Numbered from the stretch's first letter, positions 27,001 to 40,800 are shown. The stretch is 64,000 nt of DNA from Chamaelirium japonicum (GCA_947650365.1 OX393550.1:75417229-75481228); one strand, 5' to 3'. The notes: generated from the sequence alone by a model not told the origin. Program-made: numbers and translations.

Positions 27001-27879
27001 TTTCATTCATACGATCTATTCTTACTCATTCGTATGATCCATTCTAATTCATTCGCACGAATGTATCCATAATGGATCATACGAATGAGTAAGAATGGAT
27101 CGTATGAATGAAATAGAATGGATTGTGCGAATGAATTAGAATGGACCGTACGAATGAATTAGAATGGATACATTCGTGCAAATGAATTAGAATGGATCGA
27201 ACGAATGAATTAGAATGGATCGTACGAATGAATTAGAATGGATCGTACGAATAAATTAGAATGGATACATTCGTCCGAATGAATTAGAATGGATCATACG
27301 AATGAGTAAGAATGGATCGTACGAATGAATTAGAATAGATTCTACGAATGAATTAGAATGGATCCTACGAATGAATTAGAATGGATCGTGTGAAAGAATT
27401 AGAATGGATTGTATGAATGAATTAGAATGGATCATGCGAATGAATAAAAATGGATCGTACGAATGAATTAGAATGGATCGTGCTAATGAATTAGAATGCA
27501 TCGTACGAATTCATTCTAATTCATTCATCAATCCATTCTAATTCTATCACACGATCCATTCTAATTCATTCGTACGTTCCTTTAATGAATTAGAATGGAT
27601 CGTACGAATGAATTAGAATAGCTCATACGAATGAATTAGAATGGATCGTACGAATGAATTAGAATGGATCCACCGAATGAGTTAGAATGGATCATACGAA
27701 TGAATTAGAATGGATTGTACGAATGAATTAGAATGGATTGTGCGAATGAATTAGAATGGATCGTATGAATGAATAAGAATGGATCGTACGAATGAATTAG
27801 AATGGATCGTGCGAATGAATTAGCATGAATCGTACGAATGTATTAGAATGGATCGTACGAATGAATTATAATGAATCGT
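24067..27879. repeat. Patchwork region of short blocks
   Basis: Blocks are + to 24,587, - 24,588-25,803, + 25,804-26,431, - 26,432-27,068, + 27,069-27,509, - 27,510-27,580, + 27,581-27,879. The plus-to-minus switch at 24,588 is the GAATTCGTACGATCC type. About 27,590-27,870 carries the rare monomers AGAATAGCTCATACG and GGATCCACCGAATG that mark 6.43-6.61 kb in copy A and 14.91-15.09 kb in copy B. 26,030-26,220 holds the AGAACTGATC cassette also found near 37,603, 39,162 and 40,678. The return to plus at 27,581 (GTACGTTCCTTTAATG) is abrupt and has no dyad, so it looks like a deletion or rearrangement join. Confidence 0.8.
25232..25261 (-). repeat. ATTCGAATGGATC hairpin, minus form
   Basis: 13-bp arms with loop ATGT in place of ATGC. 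It lies in the patchwork region, outside the A/B repeats. Confidence 0.9.
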
Positions 27880-30800
27880 ACGATCCATTCTAATTCATTC
27901 GTACGATCCATTCTAATTCATTCGCACAAATGTATCCGTTCTAGTTCATTCGTACGATCCACTCTAGTTCATTCGTATGATCCATTCTAATTCATTCGTA
28001 TGATCCATTCTAATTCATTCGTATGATCCATTCTAATTAATTCGTATGATCCATTCTAATTCATTCGTACGATCCATTCTAATTCATTCATACAATCCAT
28101 TCTAATTCATTCGCACGAATGTATCCATTCTAATTAATTCGTACGATCCATTCTAATTCTTTCGTATGATCCATTCTTATTCATTCGCACGATCCAGTCT
28201 AATGGATTCGCACAATCCATTCTAATTCATTCGCACGAATGTATCCATTCTAATTCATTAATACGATCCATTCTAATTCATTCGTACGATCCATTCTAAT
28301 TCATTCGCACAAATGTATCCATTCTAATTCATTCGTACGATCCATTCAAATTCATTCGTACGATCCATTCTAATTCATTCGTACGATCCATTCTAATTCA
28401 CTCATATGATCCATTCTAATACATTCATATGATCCATTCTAATTCATTTGCACGAATATATCCATTCTAATTCATTCGTACGATCCATTCTAATTCCTTC
28501 GTACGATCCATTCTAATTCATTCGTACGATCTATTCTAATTCATTCGTACGATCCATTCTAATTAATTCGCACGAATGTATCCATTCTAATTCATTCGTA
28601 CGATCCATTCTAATTCATTCGCACGATCCATTCTAATTCATTCGTACGATCCATTCTAATTCTTTCACACGATCCATTCTAATTCATTCATACGATCCAT
28701 TCTAATTCATTCGCACGATCCATTCTAATTCATTCGTACGATCCATTCTAATTCATTCACATGATCTGTTCTTATTCATTCGCACAATCCATTCTAATTC
28801 ATTCGCACGAATGTATACATTCTACTTCATTTGTACGATCCATTCTAATTCATTCGTACGATCCATTCTAATTCATTCGTATGATCCATTCTAATTAATT
28901 CGTATGATCCATTCTAATTCACTCATACGATCCATTATAATACATTCATGTATCCATTCTAATCCATTCGTTCGATCCATTCTAATTCATTCGTACGATC
29001 CATTCTAATTCATTCGCACAAATGTATCCATTCTAATTCATTCGTACGATTCATTCTAATTCATTCGCACGATCCATTCTAATTCATTCGTACGATCCAT
29101 TCTAATTCCTTCGTACGATCCATTCTAATTCATTTGTATGATCCATTCTAATTAATTCGTATGATCCATTCTAATTCATTCGTACGATCCATTCTAATTC
29201 GTTCGTACTATCCATTCTAATTCATTCGCACAATCCAATCTATTTCATTCGTACGATCCATTCTTACCCATTGGTACGATCCATTCTAATTCATTCGCAC
29301 GAATGTATCCATTCTAATTCATTCGTACAAATCCATTCTATTTCATTCGTACAATCCATTCTATTTCATTCGTACGATCCATTCTTACTCATTCGTATGA
29401 TCCATTCTAATTCATTCGCACGAATGTATCCATTCTAAATCATTCGTACGATCCATTCTAATTCATTCGTACGATCAATTCTAAATCATTCGTACAATCC
29501 ATTCTATTTCATTCGTATGATCAATTCTAATTGATTAGCACGATCCATTCTAATTCATTCGTACGATCCATTCAAATTCATTCGCACGATCCATTCTAAT
29601 TCATTCGTACAATCCATTCTATTTTATTTGTACGATCCATTCTTACTCATTCGTATGATCCATTCTAATTCATTCGCACGAATGCATCCATTCTAATCCA
29701 TTCGTACGATCCATTCTAATCCATTCGTACGATCCATTCTAATTCATTCGCATGAATGTAACCATTCTAATTCATTCATTTGATCCATTCTAATTCATTC
29801 GTACGATCCATTCTAATTCATTCGTCCGATCCGTTCTAATTCATTCGCACGAATGTATCCATTCTAAACCATTCATACGATCCATTCTAATTTATTCGTA
29901 CGATCCATTCTAATTCATTCGTACGATCCATTCTAATTCATTCGTACGATCCATTCTAATTCATTCGTAAGATCCATTCTAATTCATTCGTACAATCCAT
30001 TCTAATTCATTCGTACGATCCATTCTAATTCATTCGCACGAATGTATCCATTCTAGTTCATTCGTACGATCCATTCTAATTCATTCGTACGATCCATTCT
30101 AATTCATTCGCACGATCCATTCTAATTCATTCGTACGATCCATTCTAATTCATTCATACGATCCATTCTAATTCATTCGTACGATCCATTCTAATTCATT
30201 CGCACAAATGTATCCATTCCAATTCATTCGTATGATCCATTCTAATTCATTCGCACGATCTATTCTAATTCATTCGTATGATCCATTCTAATTCTTTCAC
30301 ACGATCCATTCTAATTCATTCGTATGATCCATTCTAATTCATTCGCACGATCCATTCTAATTCATTCGTACGATCCATTCTAATTCATTCGTACGATCCA
30401 TTCTAATTCATTCGCACAAATGTATCCATTCTAATTCATTCGTACGATCCATTCTAATTCATTCGCACGATCCATTCTAATTCATTCGTACGATCCATTC
30501 TAATTCATTCGCACGATCTGTTCTTATTCATTCGCACAATCCATTCTAATTCATTCGCACGAATGTATCCATTCTAATTTATTCGTACGATCCATTCTAA
30601 TTCATTCGTACGATCCATTCTAATTCATTCGTACGATCCATTCTAATTAATTCGTATGATCCATTCTAATTCATTTGTACGATCCATTCTAATTCATTCA
30701 TACAATCCATTCTAATTCATTCGTACGTTACATTCTAATTCACTCATACGATCCATTCTAATACATTCATACGATCCATTCTAATTCATTTGCACGAATA

Positions 30801-31005
30801 TATCCATTCTAATTCATTCGTACGATCCATTCTAATTCCTTCGTACGATCCATTCTAATTCATTCGTACGATCCATTCTAATTCATTCGTACGATCCATT
30901 CTAACTCATTCGTACGATCCATTCTAATTCCTTCGTACGATTCATTTTAATTCATTCGTACGATCCATTCTAATTCATTCGTACAATCTATTCTAATTCA
31001 TTCGT
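27880..31005 (-). repeat. Longest same-strand block, minus
   Basis: About 3.1 kb of minus-orientation monomers without a switch, the longest run in the window. It carries repeated minus cassettes, including CATTTGCACGAATATATCC at 28,445 and 30,787, which recurs at 33,016, 38,536, 41,543, 47,272 (altered) and 50,282. 29.2-29.6 kb holds a run of CTATTTCATTCG and CTTACTCATTCG monomers that matches 48.36-48.73 kb. The block ends at CATTCGTACGAATGGATACATTCG, a minus-to-plus switch at a CATTCG/CGAATG dyad. Confidence 0.88.
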
Positions 31006-32244
31006 ACGAATGGATACATTCGTGTGAATGAATTAGAATGGATCGTACGAATGAGTAAGAATGGATCGTACGAATGAAATAGAATGGATTACACGAATGA
31101 ATTAGAATGGATCGTACGAATGAATTAGAATGGATCGTGTGAAAGAATTAGAATGGATCGTACGAATGAATTAGAATGGATCAAGCGAATGAATTAGAAT
31201 AGATCGTACGAATGAATTAGAATGGATCGTACGAAGGAATTAGAATGGATCGTACGAATGAATTAGAATGGATATATTCGTGCAAATGAATTAGAATGGA
31301 TCATACGAATGAGTAAGAATGGATCGTACGAATAAAAAAGAATAGATTGTACGAATGAATTAGAATGGATCCTACGAATGAATTAGAATAGATCGTGTGA
31401 AAGAATTAGAATGGATTGTATGAATGAATTAGAATGGATCGTACGAATGAATTAGAATGGATCGTACGAAGGAATTAGAATGGATCGTGCGAATGAATTA
31501 GAATGGATCGTACGAATGAATTAGAATAGATCGTACGAATGAATTAGAATGGATCGTACGAAGGAATTAGAATGGATCGTACGAAGGAATTAGAATGGTT
31601 ATATTCGTGCAAATGAATTAGAATGGATCGTATGAATGTATTAGAATGGATCGTACGAATGAATTAGAATGGATCGTGTGAAAGAATTAGAATGGATCGT
31701 ACGAATGAATTAGAATGGATCGTGCGAATGAATTAGAATGGATCGTACGAATGAATTAGAATGGATACATTTGTGCGAATGAATTAGAATGGATCGTACG
31801 AATGAATTAGAATGGATAGTATGAATGAATTAGAATGGATACATTCGTGCGAATGAATTAGAATGGATCGGATGAATGAATTAGAATGGATCGTACGAAT
31901 GAATTAGAATGGATCAAATGAATCAATTAGAATGGTTACATTCATGCGAATGAAATAGAATTGATCGTATGAATGGATTAGAATGGATCGTACGAATGTA
32001 TTAGAATGGATACATTCGTGCGAATGAATTAGAATGGATCATACGAATGTATTAGAATGGATACATTCGTACGAATGAATTAGAATGGATCGTACGAATG
32101 GATTAGAATGGATCCAACAAATGGATTAGAATGGATACCTTTGTGCATATGAATTAGAATGGATTGTACGAATGAATTAGAATGGATCATATTAATGAAT
32201 TAGAATGGATCGTACGAATGAATTAGAATAGATACATTCGTGCA
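28030..32244. repeat. Dispersed large repeat, left copy (about 19-kb spacing)
   Basis: Resembles about 47,130-51,411 in order of variant monomers and in both switches. Offsets read by eye are 19,095 at 28,034, 19,144 at 29,777 and 29,866, 19,495 at 30,787, 19,499 at the switch at 31,006, and 19,167 at the plus-to-minus change at 32,244. The match is broken: about 300 bp after 28,080 is absent on the right, and 31.15-31.8 kb is longer than its counterpart. A similar offset (19,440) separates the palindromic junctions at 36,046 and 55,486, so this may be part of a larger, decayed higher-order repeat. Confidence 0.65.
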
Positions 32245-33579
32245 TGATCCATTCTAATTCATTCGCACGATCCATTCTAATTCATTCGTAAGATCCATTC
32301 TAATTCATTCATACGATCCATTCTAATTCATTCATAAAATCCATTCTAATTCTTTCACACGATCCATTCTAATTCATTCGCACGATCCATTCTAATTCAT
32401 TCGTACGATCCATTCTAATTCATTCGTACGATCCATTCTAATTCATTCGTCCGATCCATTCTAATTCATTCGCACGAATGTATCCATTCTAATTCATTCG
32501 TACGATCCATTCTAATTCATTCGTACGATCCATTCTAATTCATTCGTAAGATCCATTCTAATTCATTCGTACGATCCATTCTAATTCATTCGTACGATCC
32601 ATTCTAATTCATTCGCACGAATGTATCCATTCTAGTTCATTCGTACGATCCATTATAATTCAATCGTACGATCCATTCTAATTCATTCGCACGATCCATT
32701 CTAATTCATTCGTACGATCCATTCTAATTCATTCATACGATCCATTCTAATTCATTCGTACGATCCATTCTAATTCATTCGCACAAATGTATCCATTCTA
32801 ATTCATTCGTACGATCCATTCTAATTCATTCGTACGATCAGATCTAATTCATTCACAAAATCTATTCTAATTCATTCATAAGATCCATTCTAATTCATTC
32901 ACACGAATGTATCCATTCTAATTCATTCATACGATCCATTCTAATTCATTCGTACGATCCATTCTAATTCACTCATACGATCCATTCTAATACATTCATA
33001 CGATCCATTCTAATTCATTTGCACGAATATATCCATTCTAATTCATTCGTACGATCCATTCTAATTCCTTCGTACGATCTATTCTAATTCATTCGTACGA
33101 TCCATTCTAATTCATTCGTACGATCCATTCTAATTCATTCGCATGATCCATTCTAATTCATTCGTACGATCCATTCTAATTCATTCATACGATCCATTCT
33201 AATTCATTCGTACGATCCATTCTAATTCATTCGCACAAATGTATCCATTCTAATTCATTCGTACGATCCATTCTAATTCATTCGCACGATCCATTCTAAT
33301 TCATTCGTACGATCCATTCTAATTCATTCGCACGATCTGTTCTTATTCATTCGCACAATCCATTCTAATTCATTCGCTCGAATGTATCCATTCTAATTCA
33401 TTCGTACGATCCATTCTAATTCGTTCATATGATCCATTCTAATTCGTTCGTACGATCCATTCTAATTCGTTCGTACGATCCATTCTAATTCGTTCGTATG
33501 ATCCATTCTAATTCATTCCTACGATCTATTCTAATTCATTCGCTCGAATATATCCATCCATTCTAATTCATTCGTACGT
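31006..33579. repeat. Plus then minus blocks, 31.0-33.6 kb
   Basis: Plus 31,006-32,243, then minus 32,244-33,579. The plus part ends with the cassette GATCAAATGAATC, GGTTACATTCATGCG, GAATGGATTAG, then CCTTTGTGCATATG. The switch at 32,244 occurs inside a 28-mer (GATACATTCGTGC then ATGATCC). The minus part carries several GAATTCGTTC-type variants (TAATTCGTTCGTACG) clustered at 33,420-33,500, which recur at about 49,740-49,800. Confidence 0.82.
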
Positions 33580-33603
33580 TCGTACGAATGAATTAGAATG
33601 GAT
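33556..33603. repeat. Minus-to-plus inverted arms, 23 bp with TT spacer
   Basis: Perfect arms 33,556-33,578 and 33,581-33,603 around TT. Related to the other CGTACG-centred switches but with a CGTACG-TT-CGTACG centre, so it is a separate event or a small deletion of that type. Confidence 0.92.
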
Positions 33604-33942
33604 CGTACGGAATGAATTAGAATGGATACATTCGTGCGAATGAATTAGAATGGATCATACGAATAAGTAAGAATGGATCGTACGAATGAAATAGAATGGA
33701 TTGTACGAATGAATTAGAATGGATCGTACAAATGAATTAGAATGAATCGTACGAATGAATTAGAATGGATCGTACAAATGAGTAAGAATGGATCGTACAA
33801 ATGAAATAGAATGGATTGTACGAATGAATTAGAATGGATCGTACGAATGAATTAGAATGGATCGTGTGAAAGAATTAGAATGCATTATATGAATGAATTA
33901 GAATGGATCGTATGAATGAATTAGAATGGATCGTGCGAATGA

Positions 33943-33972
33943 ATTCGAATGGATCGCATGATCCATTCGAAT
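33943..33972 (+). repeat. ATTCGAATGGATC hairpin, plus form
   Basis: Perfect 13-bp arms around GCAT, the reverse complement of the minus form. Left partner of the large inverted repeat. Confidence 0.92.
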
Positions 33973-35447
33973 AGAATGGATCGTATGAATGAATTAGAAT
34001 GGATTGGGCGAATGAATTAGAATGGATTGTAGGAATGAATTAGAATGGATCGTATGAATGAATTAGAATGGATCGTATGAATGAATTAGAATGGATCGTG
34101 CGAATGAATTATAATGGATCGTACGAATGAATTAGAATGGATCGTACGAATGAATTAGAATGGATTATACAAATGAATTAGAATGGATCATACGAATGAG
34201 TAAGAATGGATCGTATGAATGAAATAGAATGGATTGTACGAATGAATTAGAATGGATACATTCATGCGAATGAATTAGAATGGATCAGACGATTGAATTA
34301 GAATGGATCGTACGATTCATTCTAATTCATTCGTACGATCCATTCTAATACATTCGTACGATTCATGCTAATTCATTCGCACTATCCATTCTAATTCATT
34401 CGTACGATCCATTCTTATTCATTCATATGATCCATTCTAATTCATTCGCACAATCCATTCTAATTCATTCGTACAATCCATTCTAAGTCATTCGTATGAT
34501 CCATTCGAACTCATTCGGTGGATCCATTCTAATTCATTCGTACGATCCATTCTAATTCATTCCCACGATCCATTCTAATTTATTCGTACGATCCATTCTA
34601 ATTCATTCGTACGATCTATTCTAATTCACTCGCACGAATGTAACCATTCTAATTCATTCATACGATTCATTCTAATTCATTCGTATGAGCTATTCTAATT
34701 CATTCGTACGATCCATTCTAATTCATTTGTACGATCCATTGTAATTCATTCATACAATCCATTTAGATTCATTCGCACAAATGTATCCATTCAAATTCAT
34801 TCGTACGATCCAGTCTAATTCATTCGTACGATCCATTCTAATTCCTTCGTACGATCCATTCTAATTCATTCATACGATCTATTCTAATTCATTCGTACGA
34901 TCCATTCTAATTCATTCGTACAATCCATTCTAATTCCTTTGTACGATCCATTCTAATTCATTCGTACGATCCATTCTAATTCATTCGTACAATCTATTCT
35001 AATTCATTCATACAATCCATTCTAATTCATTCGCACGAATGTATCCATTTTAATCCATTCGTACGATCCAATCTAATTCATTCGTAAGATCCATTCTAAT
35101 TTATTCGTACGATCCATTCTAATTCATTCGTACGATCCATTCTAATTCATTCGCACGAATGTATCCATTCTAATTCATTCGTACAATCCATTCTATTCCA
35201 TTCGTAGGATCCATTCTTACTCATTCGTATGATCCATTCTAATTCATTCGTATGATCCATTCTAATTGATTCGTACGATCCATTCTAATTCATTCGTACG
35301 ATCCATTCTAATTCATTCGCACGATCCATTCTAATTCATTCATACGATCCATTCTAATTCATTCATACGATCCATTATAATTCATTCCTACAATCCATTC
35401 TAATTCATTCGCCCGATCCATTCTTATTCATTCATACGATCCATTCT

Positions 35448-35477
35448 ATTCGAATGGATCATGCGATCCATTCGAAT
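35448..35477 (-). repeat. ATTCGAATGGATC hairpin, minus form
   Basis: 13-bp arms around ATGC. Mirror partner of the plus form at 33,943 and of the one at 36,433. Confidence 0.92.
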
Positions 35478-36016
35478 TCATTCGCACGATCCATTCAAAT
35501 TCATTCATACGATCCATTCTAATTCATTCATACAATGCATTCTAATTCTTTCACACGATCCATTCTAATTCATTCGTACGATCCATTCTAATTCATTCGT
35601 ACAATCCATTCTATTTCATTTGTACGATCCATTCTTACTCATTTGTATGATCCATTCTAATTAATTCGTACGATCCATTCTAATTCATTTGTACGATCCA
35701 TTCTAATTCTTTCACACGATCTATTCTAATTCATTCGTAGGATCCATTCTAATTCATTTGTACAATCTATTCTATTTCATTCGTACGATCCATTCTTACT
35801 CATTTGTATGATCCATTCTAATTCATTCGGACGAATGTATCCATTCTAATTTTTTCGTACGATCCATTCTAATTCATTCGTACGATCCATTCTAATTCAT
35901 TCGTACGATCCATTCTTACTCATTCGTATGATCCATTCTAATTCATTCGTACGATCCATTCTAATTCATTTGTACGATCCATTCTAATTCATTCGCACAA
36001 TCTATTCTAATTCATT

Positions 36017-36076
36017 CGTACGATCCATTCTAATTCATTCGTACGATCGTACGAATGAATTAGAATGGATCGTACG
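36017..36076. repeat. Perfect 60-bp palindrome at a switch
   Basis: Arms 36,017-36,046 and 36,047-36,076 are exact reverse complements with no spacer, centre CGTACGA|TCGTACG. Pairing stops where an extra G follows CGTACG on the right (CGTACGGAATG). The same extra G is found at 33,610 and 55,516. Confidence 0.95.
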
Positions 36077-36189
36077 GAATGAATTAGAATGGATTGTATG
36101 AATGAATTAGAATGGAAACATTCGTGCGAATGAATTAGAATGGATCATACGAATGAGTAAGAATGGATCGTACGAATAAAATAGAATGG

Positions 36190-36760
36190 ATTGTACGAGT
36201 GAATTAGAATGGATCGTACAAATGAATTAGAATGGATCGTACGAATAAATTAGAATGGGTCATACGAATCAGTAAGAATGGATCGTACAAATGAAATAGA
36301 TAGGATTGTAGGAATGAATTAGAATGGATCGTACGAATGAATTAGAATGGATCGTGTGAAAGAATTAGAATGCATTGTATGAATGAATTAGAATGGATCG
36401 TATGAATGAATTAGAATGGATCGTGCGAATGAATTCGAATGGATCGCATGATCCATTCGAATAGAATGGATCGTATGAATGAATTAGAATGGATCGGGCG
36501 AATGAATTAGAATGGATTGTAGGAATGAATTAGAATGGATCGTATGAATGAATTAGAATGGATCGTATGAATGAATTAGAATGGATCGTGCGAATGAATT
36601 AGAATGGATCGTACGAATGAATTAGAATGGATCGTACGAATGAATTAGAATGGATCATCCGAATGAATTAGAATGGATCATACGAATGAGTAAGAATGGA
36701 TCGTACGAATGAAATAGAATGGATTGTACGAATGAATTAGAATGGATACATTCGTGCTAA
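36190..36760 (+). repeat. Third copy of the inverted module (plus)
   Basis: A second plus-strand copy of the arm at 33,720-34,271, offset about 2,490 bp at the hairpin. It is also inverted relative to 35,150-35,700, so the minus arm is flanked by two opposite-facing copies. The copy ends at about 36,755, where the following 28-mers differ from the first copy. A related plus copy lies at 55.6-56.2 kb. Confidence 0.82.
36433..36462 (+). repeat. ATTCGAATGGATC hairpin, plus form
   Basis: 13-bp arms around GCAT, 2,490 bp after the plus copy at 33,943. Confidence 0.92.
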
Positions 36761-37872
36761 TGAATTAGAATGGATATATTTGTGCGAATGAATTAGAATG
36801 GATCGTACGAATGAATTAGAATAGATCGTACGAATGAATTAGAATGGATCGTAGGAATAAATTAGAATGGATACATTCGTCCGAATGAATTAGAATGGAT
36901 CATACAAATGAGTACGAATGGATCGTACGAATGAAATAGAATAGATTGTACGAATGAATTAAAATGGATTTGTACGAATGAATTAGAATGGATACATTCG
37001 TGCGAATGAATTAGAATGGATCGTACCAATGAGTAAGAATGGATCGTACGAATGAAATAGAATGGATCGTACGAATGAATTCGAATGGATCGTACGAATG
37101 AATTAGAATGGATCGTACAAATGAATTAGAATGGATCCTATGAATGAATTAGAATAGATCGTGCGAATGAATTAGAATGGATCGTACGAATGAATTAGAA
37201 AGGATCGTGCTAATGAATTAGAATTGATAGAACGAATGAATTAGAATGGATACATTCGTGCGAATGAATTAGAATGGATCGGACGAATGAATTAGAATGG
37301 ATCGTACGAATGAGTAAGAATGGATCGTACGAATGAAATAGAATAGATCGTACGAATGAATTAGAATGGATCGTACGAAGGAATTAGAATGGATCGTACG
37401 AATGAATTAGAATGGATATATTTGTGCAAATGAAATAGAATGGATCGTATGAATGTATTAGAATGGATCGTATGAGTGAATTAGAATGGATCGTACGAAT
37501 GAATTAGAATGGATCCTATGAATGAATTAGAATGGATACATTCGTGTGAATGAATTAGAATGGATCGTATGAATTAATTAGAATAGATTTTGTGAATGAA
37601 TTAGAACTGATCGTACGAATGAATTAGAATGGATACATTCGTGCGAATGAATTAGAATGGATTGTATGAATGAATTAGAATGGATCCTATGAATGAATTA
37701 GAATGGATCGTACGAATGAATTAGAATGGATCGTGCTAATGAATTAGAATTGATCGAACGAATGAATTAGCATGGATCGAGCTAATGAATTAGAATGGAA
37801 CGTACGAATGAATTAGAATGGATCGTGTGAAAGAATTAGAATGGATTGTATGAATGAATTAGAATGAATTCG

Positions 37873-40800
37873 TACGATCCATTCGAATTCATTCGCACGA
37901 TCCATTCTAATTCTTTCACACGATCCATTCTAATTCATTCGTAGGATCCATTCTAATTCATTCGTACAATCTATTCTATTTCATTCGTACGATCCATTCT
38001 TACTCATTCGTATGATCCATTCTAATTCATTCGGATGAATGTATCCATTCTAATTCATTCGTACGATCCATTCTAATTCATTCGTACGAACCATTCTAAT
38101 TCATTCGTCCGATCCATTCTAATTCATTCGCACGAATGTATCCATTCTAATTCATTCGTACGATCCATTATAATTCATTCGTAAGATCCATTCTAATTCA
38201 TTCGTACGATCCATTCTAATTCATTCGTACGATCCATTCTAATTCATTCGCACGAATGTATCCATTCTAGTTCATTCGTACGATCCATTCTAATTCATTC
38301 TTACAATCCATTCTAATTCATTCGCACGAATGTATCCATTCTAATTCATTTGTACGATCAGTTCTAATTCATTCACAAAATCTATTCTAAATCATTCATA
38401 CGATCCATTCTAATTCATTCACACGAATGTATCCATTCTAATTCATTCATACGATTCATTCTAATTGATTCGTACGATCCATTCTAATTCACTCATACGA
38501 TCCATTCTAATACATTCATACGATCCATTCTAATTCATTTGCACGAATATATCCATTCTAATTCATTCGTACGATCCATTCTAATTCCTTCGTACGATCC
38601 ATTCTAATTCATTCGTACGATCCATTCTAATTCATTCATACAATCCATTCTAATTCTTTCACACGATCCATTCTAATTCATTCGTACGATCCATTCTAAT
38701 TCATTCGTGCAATCCATTCTATTTCATTTGTACGATCCATTCTTACTCATTCGTACGATCCATTCTAATTCATTCACACGAATGTATCCATTCGTACGAA
38801 TGAATTAGAATAGATTGTACGAATGAATTAGAATGGATCGTATGAATGAATTAGAATGGATCGTACGAATGAATTAGAATAGATCGTACGAATGAATAAG
38901 AATGGATCATACGAAGGAATTAGAATGGATCGTACGAATGAAATAGAATGGATATATTCGTGCAAATGAATTAGAATGGATCGTATGAATGTATTGGAAT
39001 GGATCGTATGAGTGAATTAGAATGGATCGTATGAGTGAATTAGAATGGATCGTACGAATGAATTAGAATGGATCGTATGAATGAATTAGAATGGATACTT
39101 TTGTGTGAATGAATTAGAATGGATCGTATGAATGAATTAGAATAGATTTTATGAATGAATTAGAACTGATCGTACGAATGAATTAGAATGGATACATTCG
39201 TGCGAATGAATTAGAATGGATTGTATGAATGAATTAGAATGGATCCTATGAATGAATTAGAATGGATCGTACGAATGAATTAGAATGAAAACATTCGTGC
39301 GAATGAATTAGAATTGATCGTACGAATGAATTAGAATGGATCGTGCAAATGAATTAGAATGGATCGTACGAATGAATTAGAATGGATACATTCGTATGAA
39401 TGAATTAGAATGGATACATTCGTGCGAAAGAATTAGAATAGATCGTATGAATGAATTAGAATGGATCCTATGAATGAATTAGAATGGATCGTGCGAATGA
39501 ATTAGATTGGATCGTACGAATGAATTAGAATGGATCGTGCTAATGAATTAGAATTGATCGAACGAATGAATTAGCATGGATTGTGCTAATGAATTAGAAT
39601 GGATCGTACGAATGAATTAGAATGGATCAAATGAATGAATTAGAATGGTTACATTCATGCGAATGAATTAGAATGGATCGTACGAATGGATTAGAATGGA
39701 TCGTACGAATGGATTAGAATGGATACATTCAAGCGAATGAATTAGAATGGATCGTACGAATGAATTAGAATGGATCGTACGAATAAATTAGAATGGATAC
39801 ATTCGTCCGAATGAATTAGAATGGATCATACGAATGAGTAAGAATGGATCATACGAATGAAATAGAATAGATTGTACGAATGGATTAGAATGGATCCTAC
39901 GAATAGATTAGAATGGATACCTTTGTGCATATGAATTAGAATGTATCATACTAATGAATTAGAATGGATCATATTAATGAATTAGAATGGATCGTACGAA
40001 TGGATTAGAATGGATCGTGCGAATGAATTAGAATGGATCGTACGAATGAATTAGAATGGATCGTACGAATGAATTAGAATGGATCATATTAATGAATTAG
40101 AATGGATCGTACGAATGAATTAGAATGGATACATTCGTGCGAATGAATTAGAATGGATCGGACGAATGAATTAGAATGGATCGTACGAATGAATTAGAAT
40201 GGATCAAATGAATGAATTAGAATGGTTACATTCATGCAAATGAATTAGAATGGATCGTATGAATGGATTAGAATGGATCGTACGAATGGATTAGAATGGA
40301 TACATTCAAGCTAATGAATTAGAATGGATCATACGAATGAATTAGAATGGATCGTACGAATGGATTAGAATGGATCCTACGAATGTATTAGAATGGATAC
40401 CTTTGTGCATATGAATTAGAATGGATCATACGAATGAATTAGAATGGATCATATTAATGAATTAGAATGGATCGTACGAATGAAATAGAATGGATACATT
40501 CATGCACGATCCATTCTAATTGTATGAATGTATTAGAATGGATCGTATGAGTGAATTAGAATGGATCGTACGAATGAATTAGAATGGATCGTATGAATGA
40601 ATTAGAATGGATACATTCGTGTGAATGAATTAGAATGGATCGTATGAATGAATTAGAATAGATTTTGTGAATGAATTAGAACTGATCGTACGAATGAATT
40701 AGAATGGATACATTCGTGCGAATGAATTAGAATGGATTGTATGAATGAATTAGAATGGATCCTATGAATGAATTAGAATGGATCGTACGAATGAATTAGA

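Larger units (their letters stand above)
33720..35700. repeat. Large inverted repeat, arms about 550 bp
   Basis: Left arm about 33,720-34,271 (plus) and right arm about 35,150-35,700 (minus), loop about 880 bp, mirror point near 34,710. Reading the right arm in reverse complement gives the left arm monomer by monomer. Examples are the mirrored hairpins at 33,943-33,972 and 35,448-35,477, GTAGGAATG at 34,030 against CATTCCTAC at about 35,387, and GAGTAAG plus GAAATAG at both ends. Differences are scattered single bases. A transcript across it could fold into a long hairpin. Confidence 0.85.
33580..37872. repeat. Inverted-module region, 33.6-37.9 kb
   Basis: Blocks are + 33,580-34,312, - 34,313-36,045, + 36,046-37,872. 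The plus segments 33,720-34,271 and about 36,190-36,760 are both reverse-complement copies of the minus segment 35,150-35,700, with the same rare variants in mirrored order (GTAGGAATG, GGGCGAATG, ATTCGAATGGATC hairpin, GAATGCATT, GTGTGAAAG). The minus block itself (34,313 to about 35,480) is the module that also opens at 10,529, 18,721 and 45,167 with CGTACGATTCATTC. The tail after 36.8 kb is ordinary plus-strand mosaic with the marker ACCAATGAGTAAG at about 37,026. Confidence 0.85.

Noticed and set aside
33720..35700. A transposon with long terminal inverted repeats (foldback element)
   Set aside because: Arms and loop are all satellite monomers, there is no target duplication or transposase, and the outer ends run smoothly into neighbouring monomers.
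36017..36076. Replication origin or regulatory operator based on the palindrome
   Set aside because: The palindrome is fully explained by two monomers meeting head to head; there is no adjoining AT-rich or iterated binding motif beyond the satellite itself.
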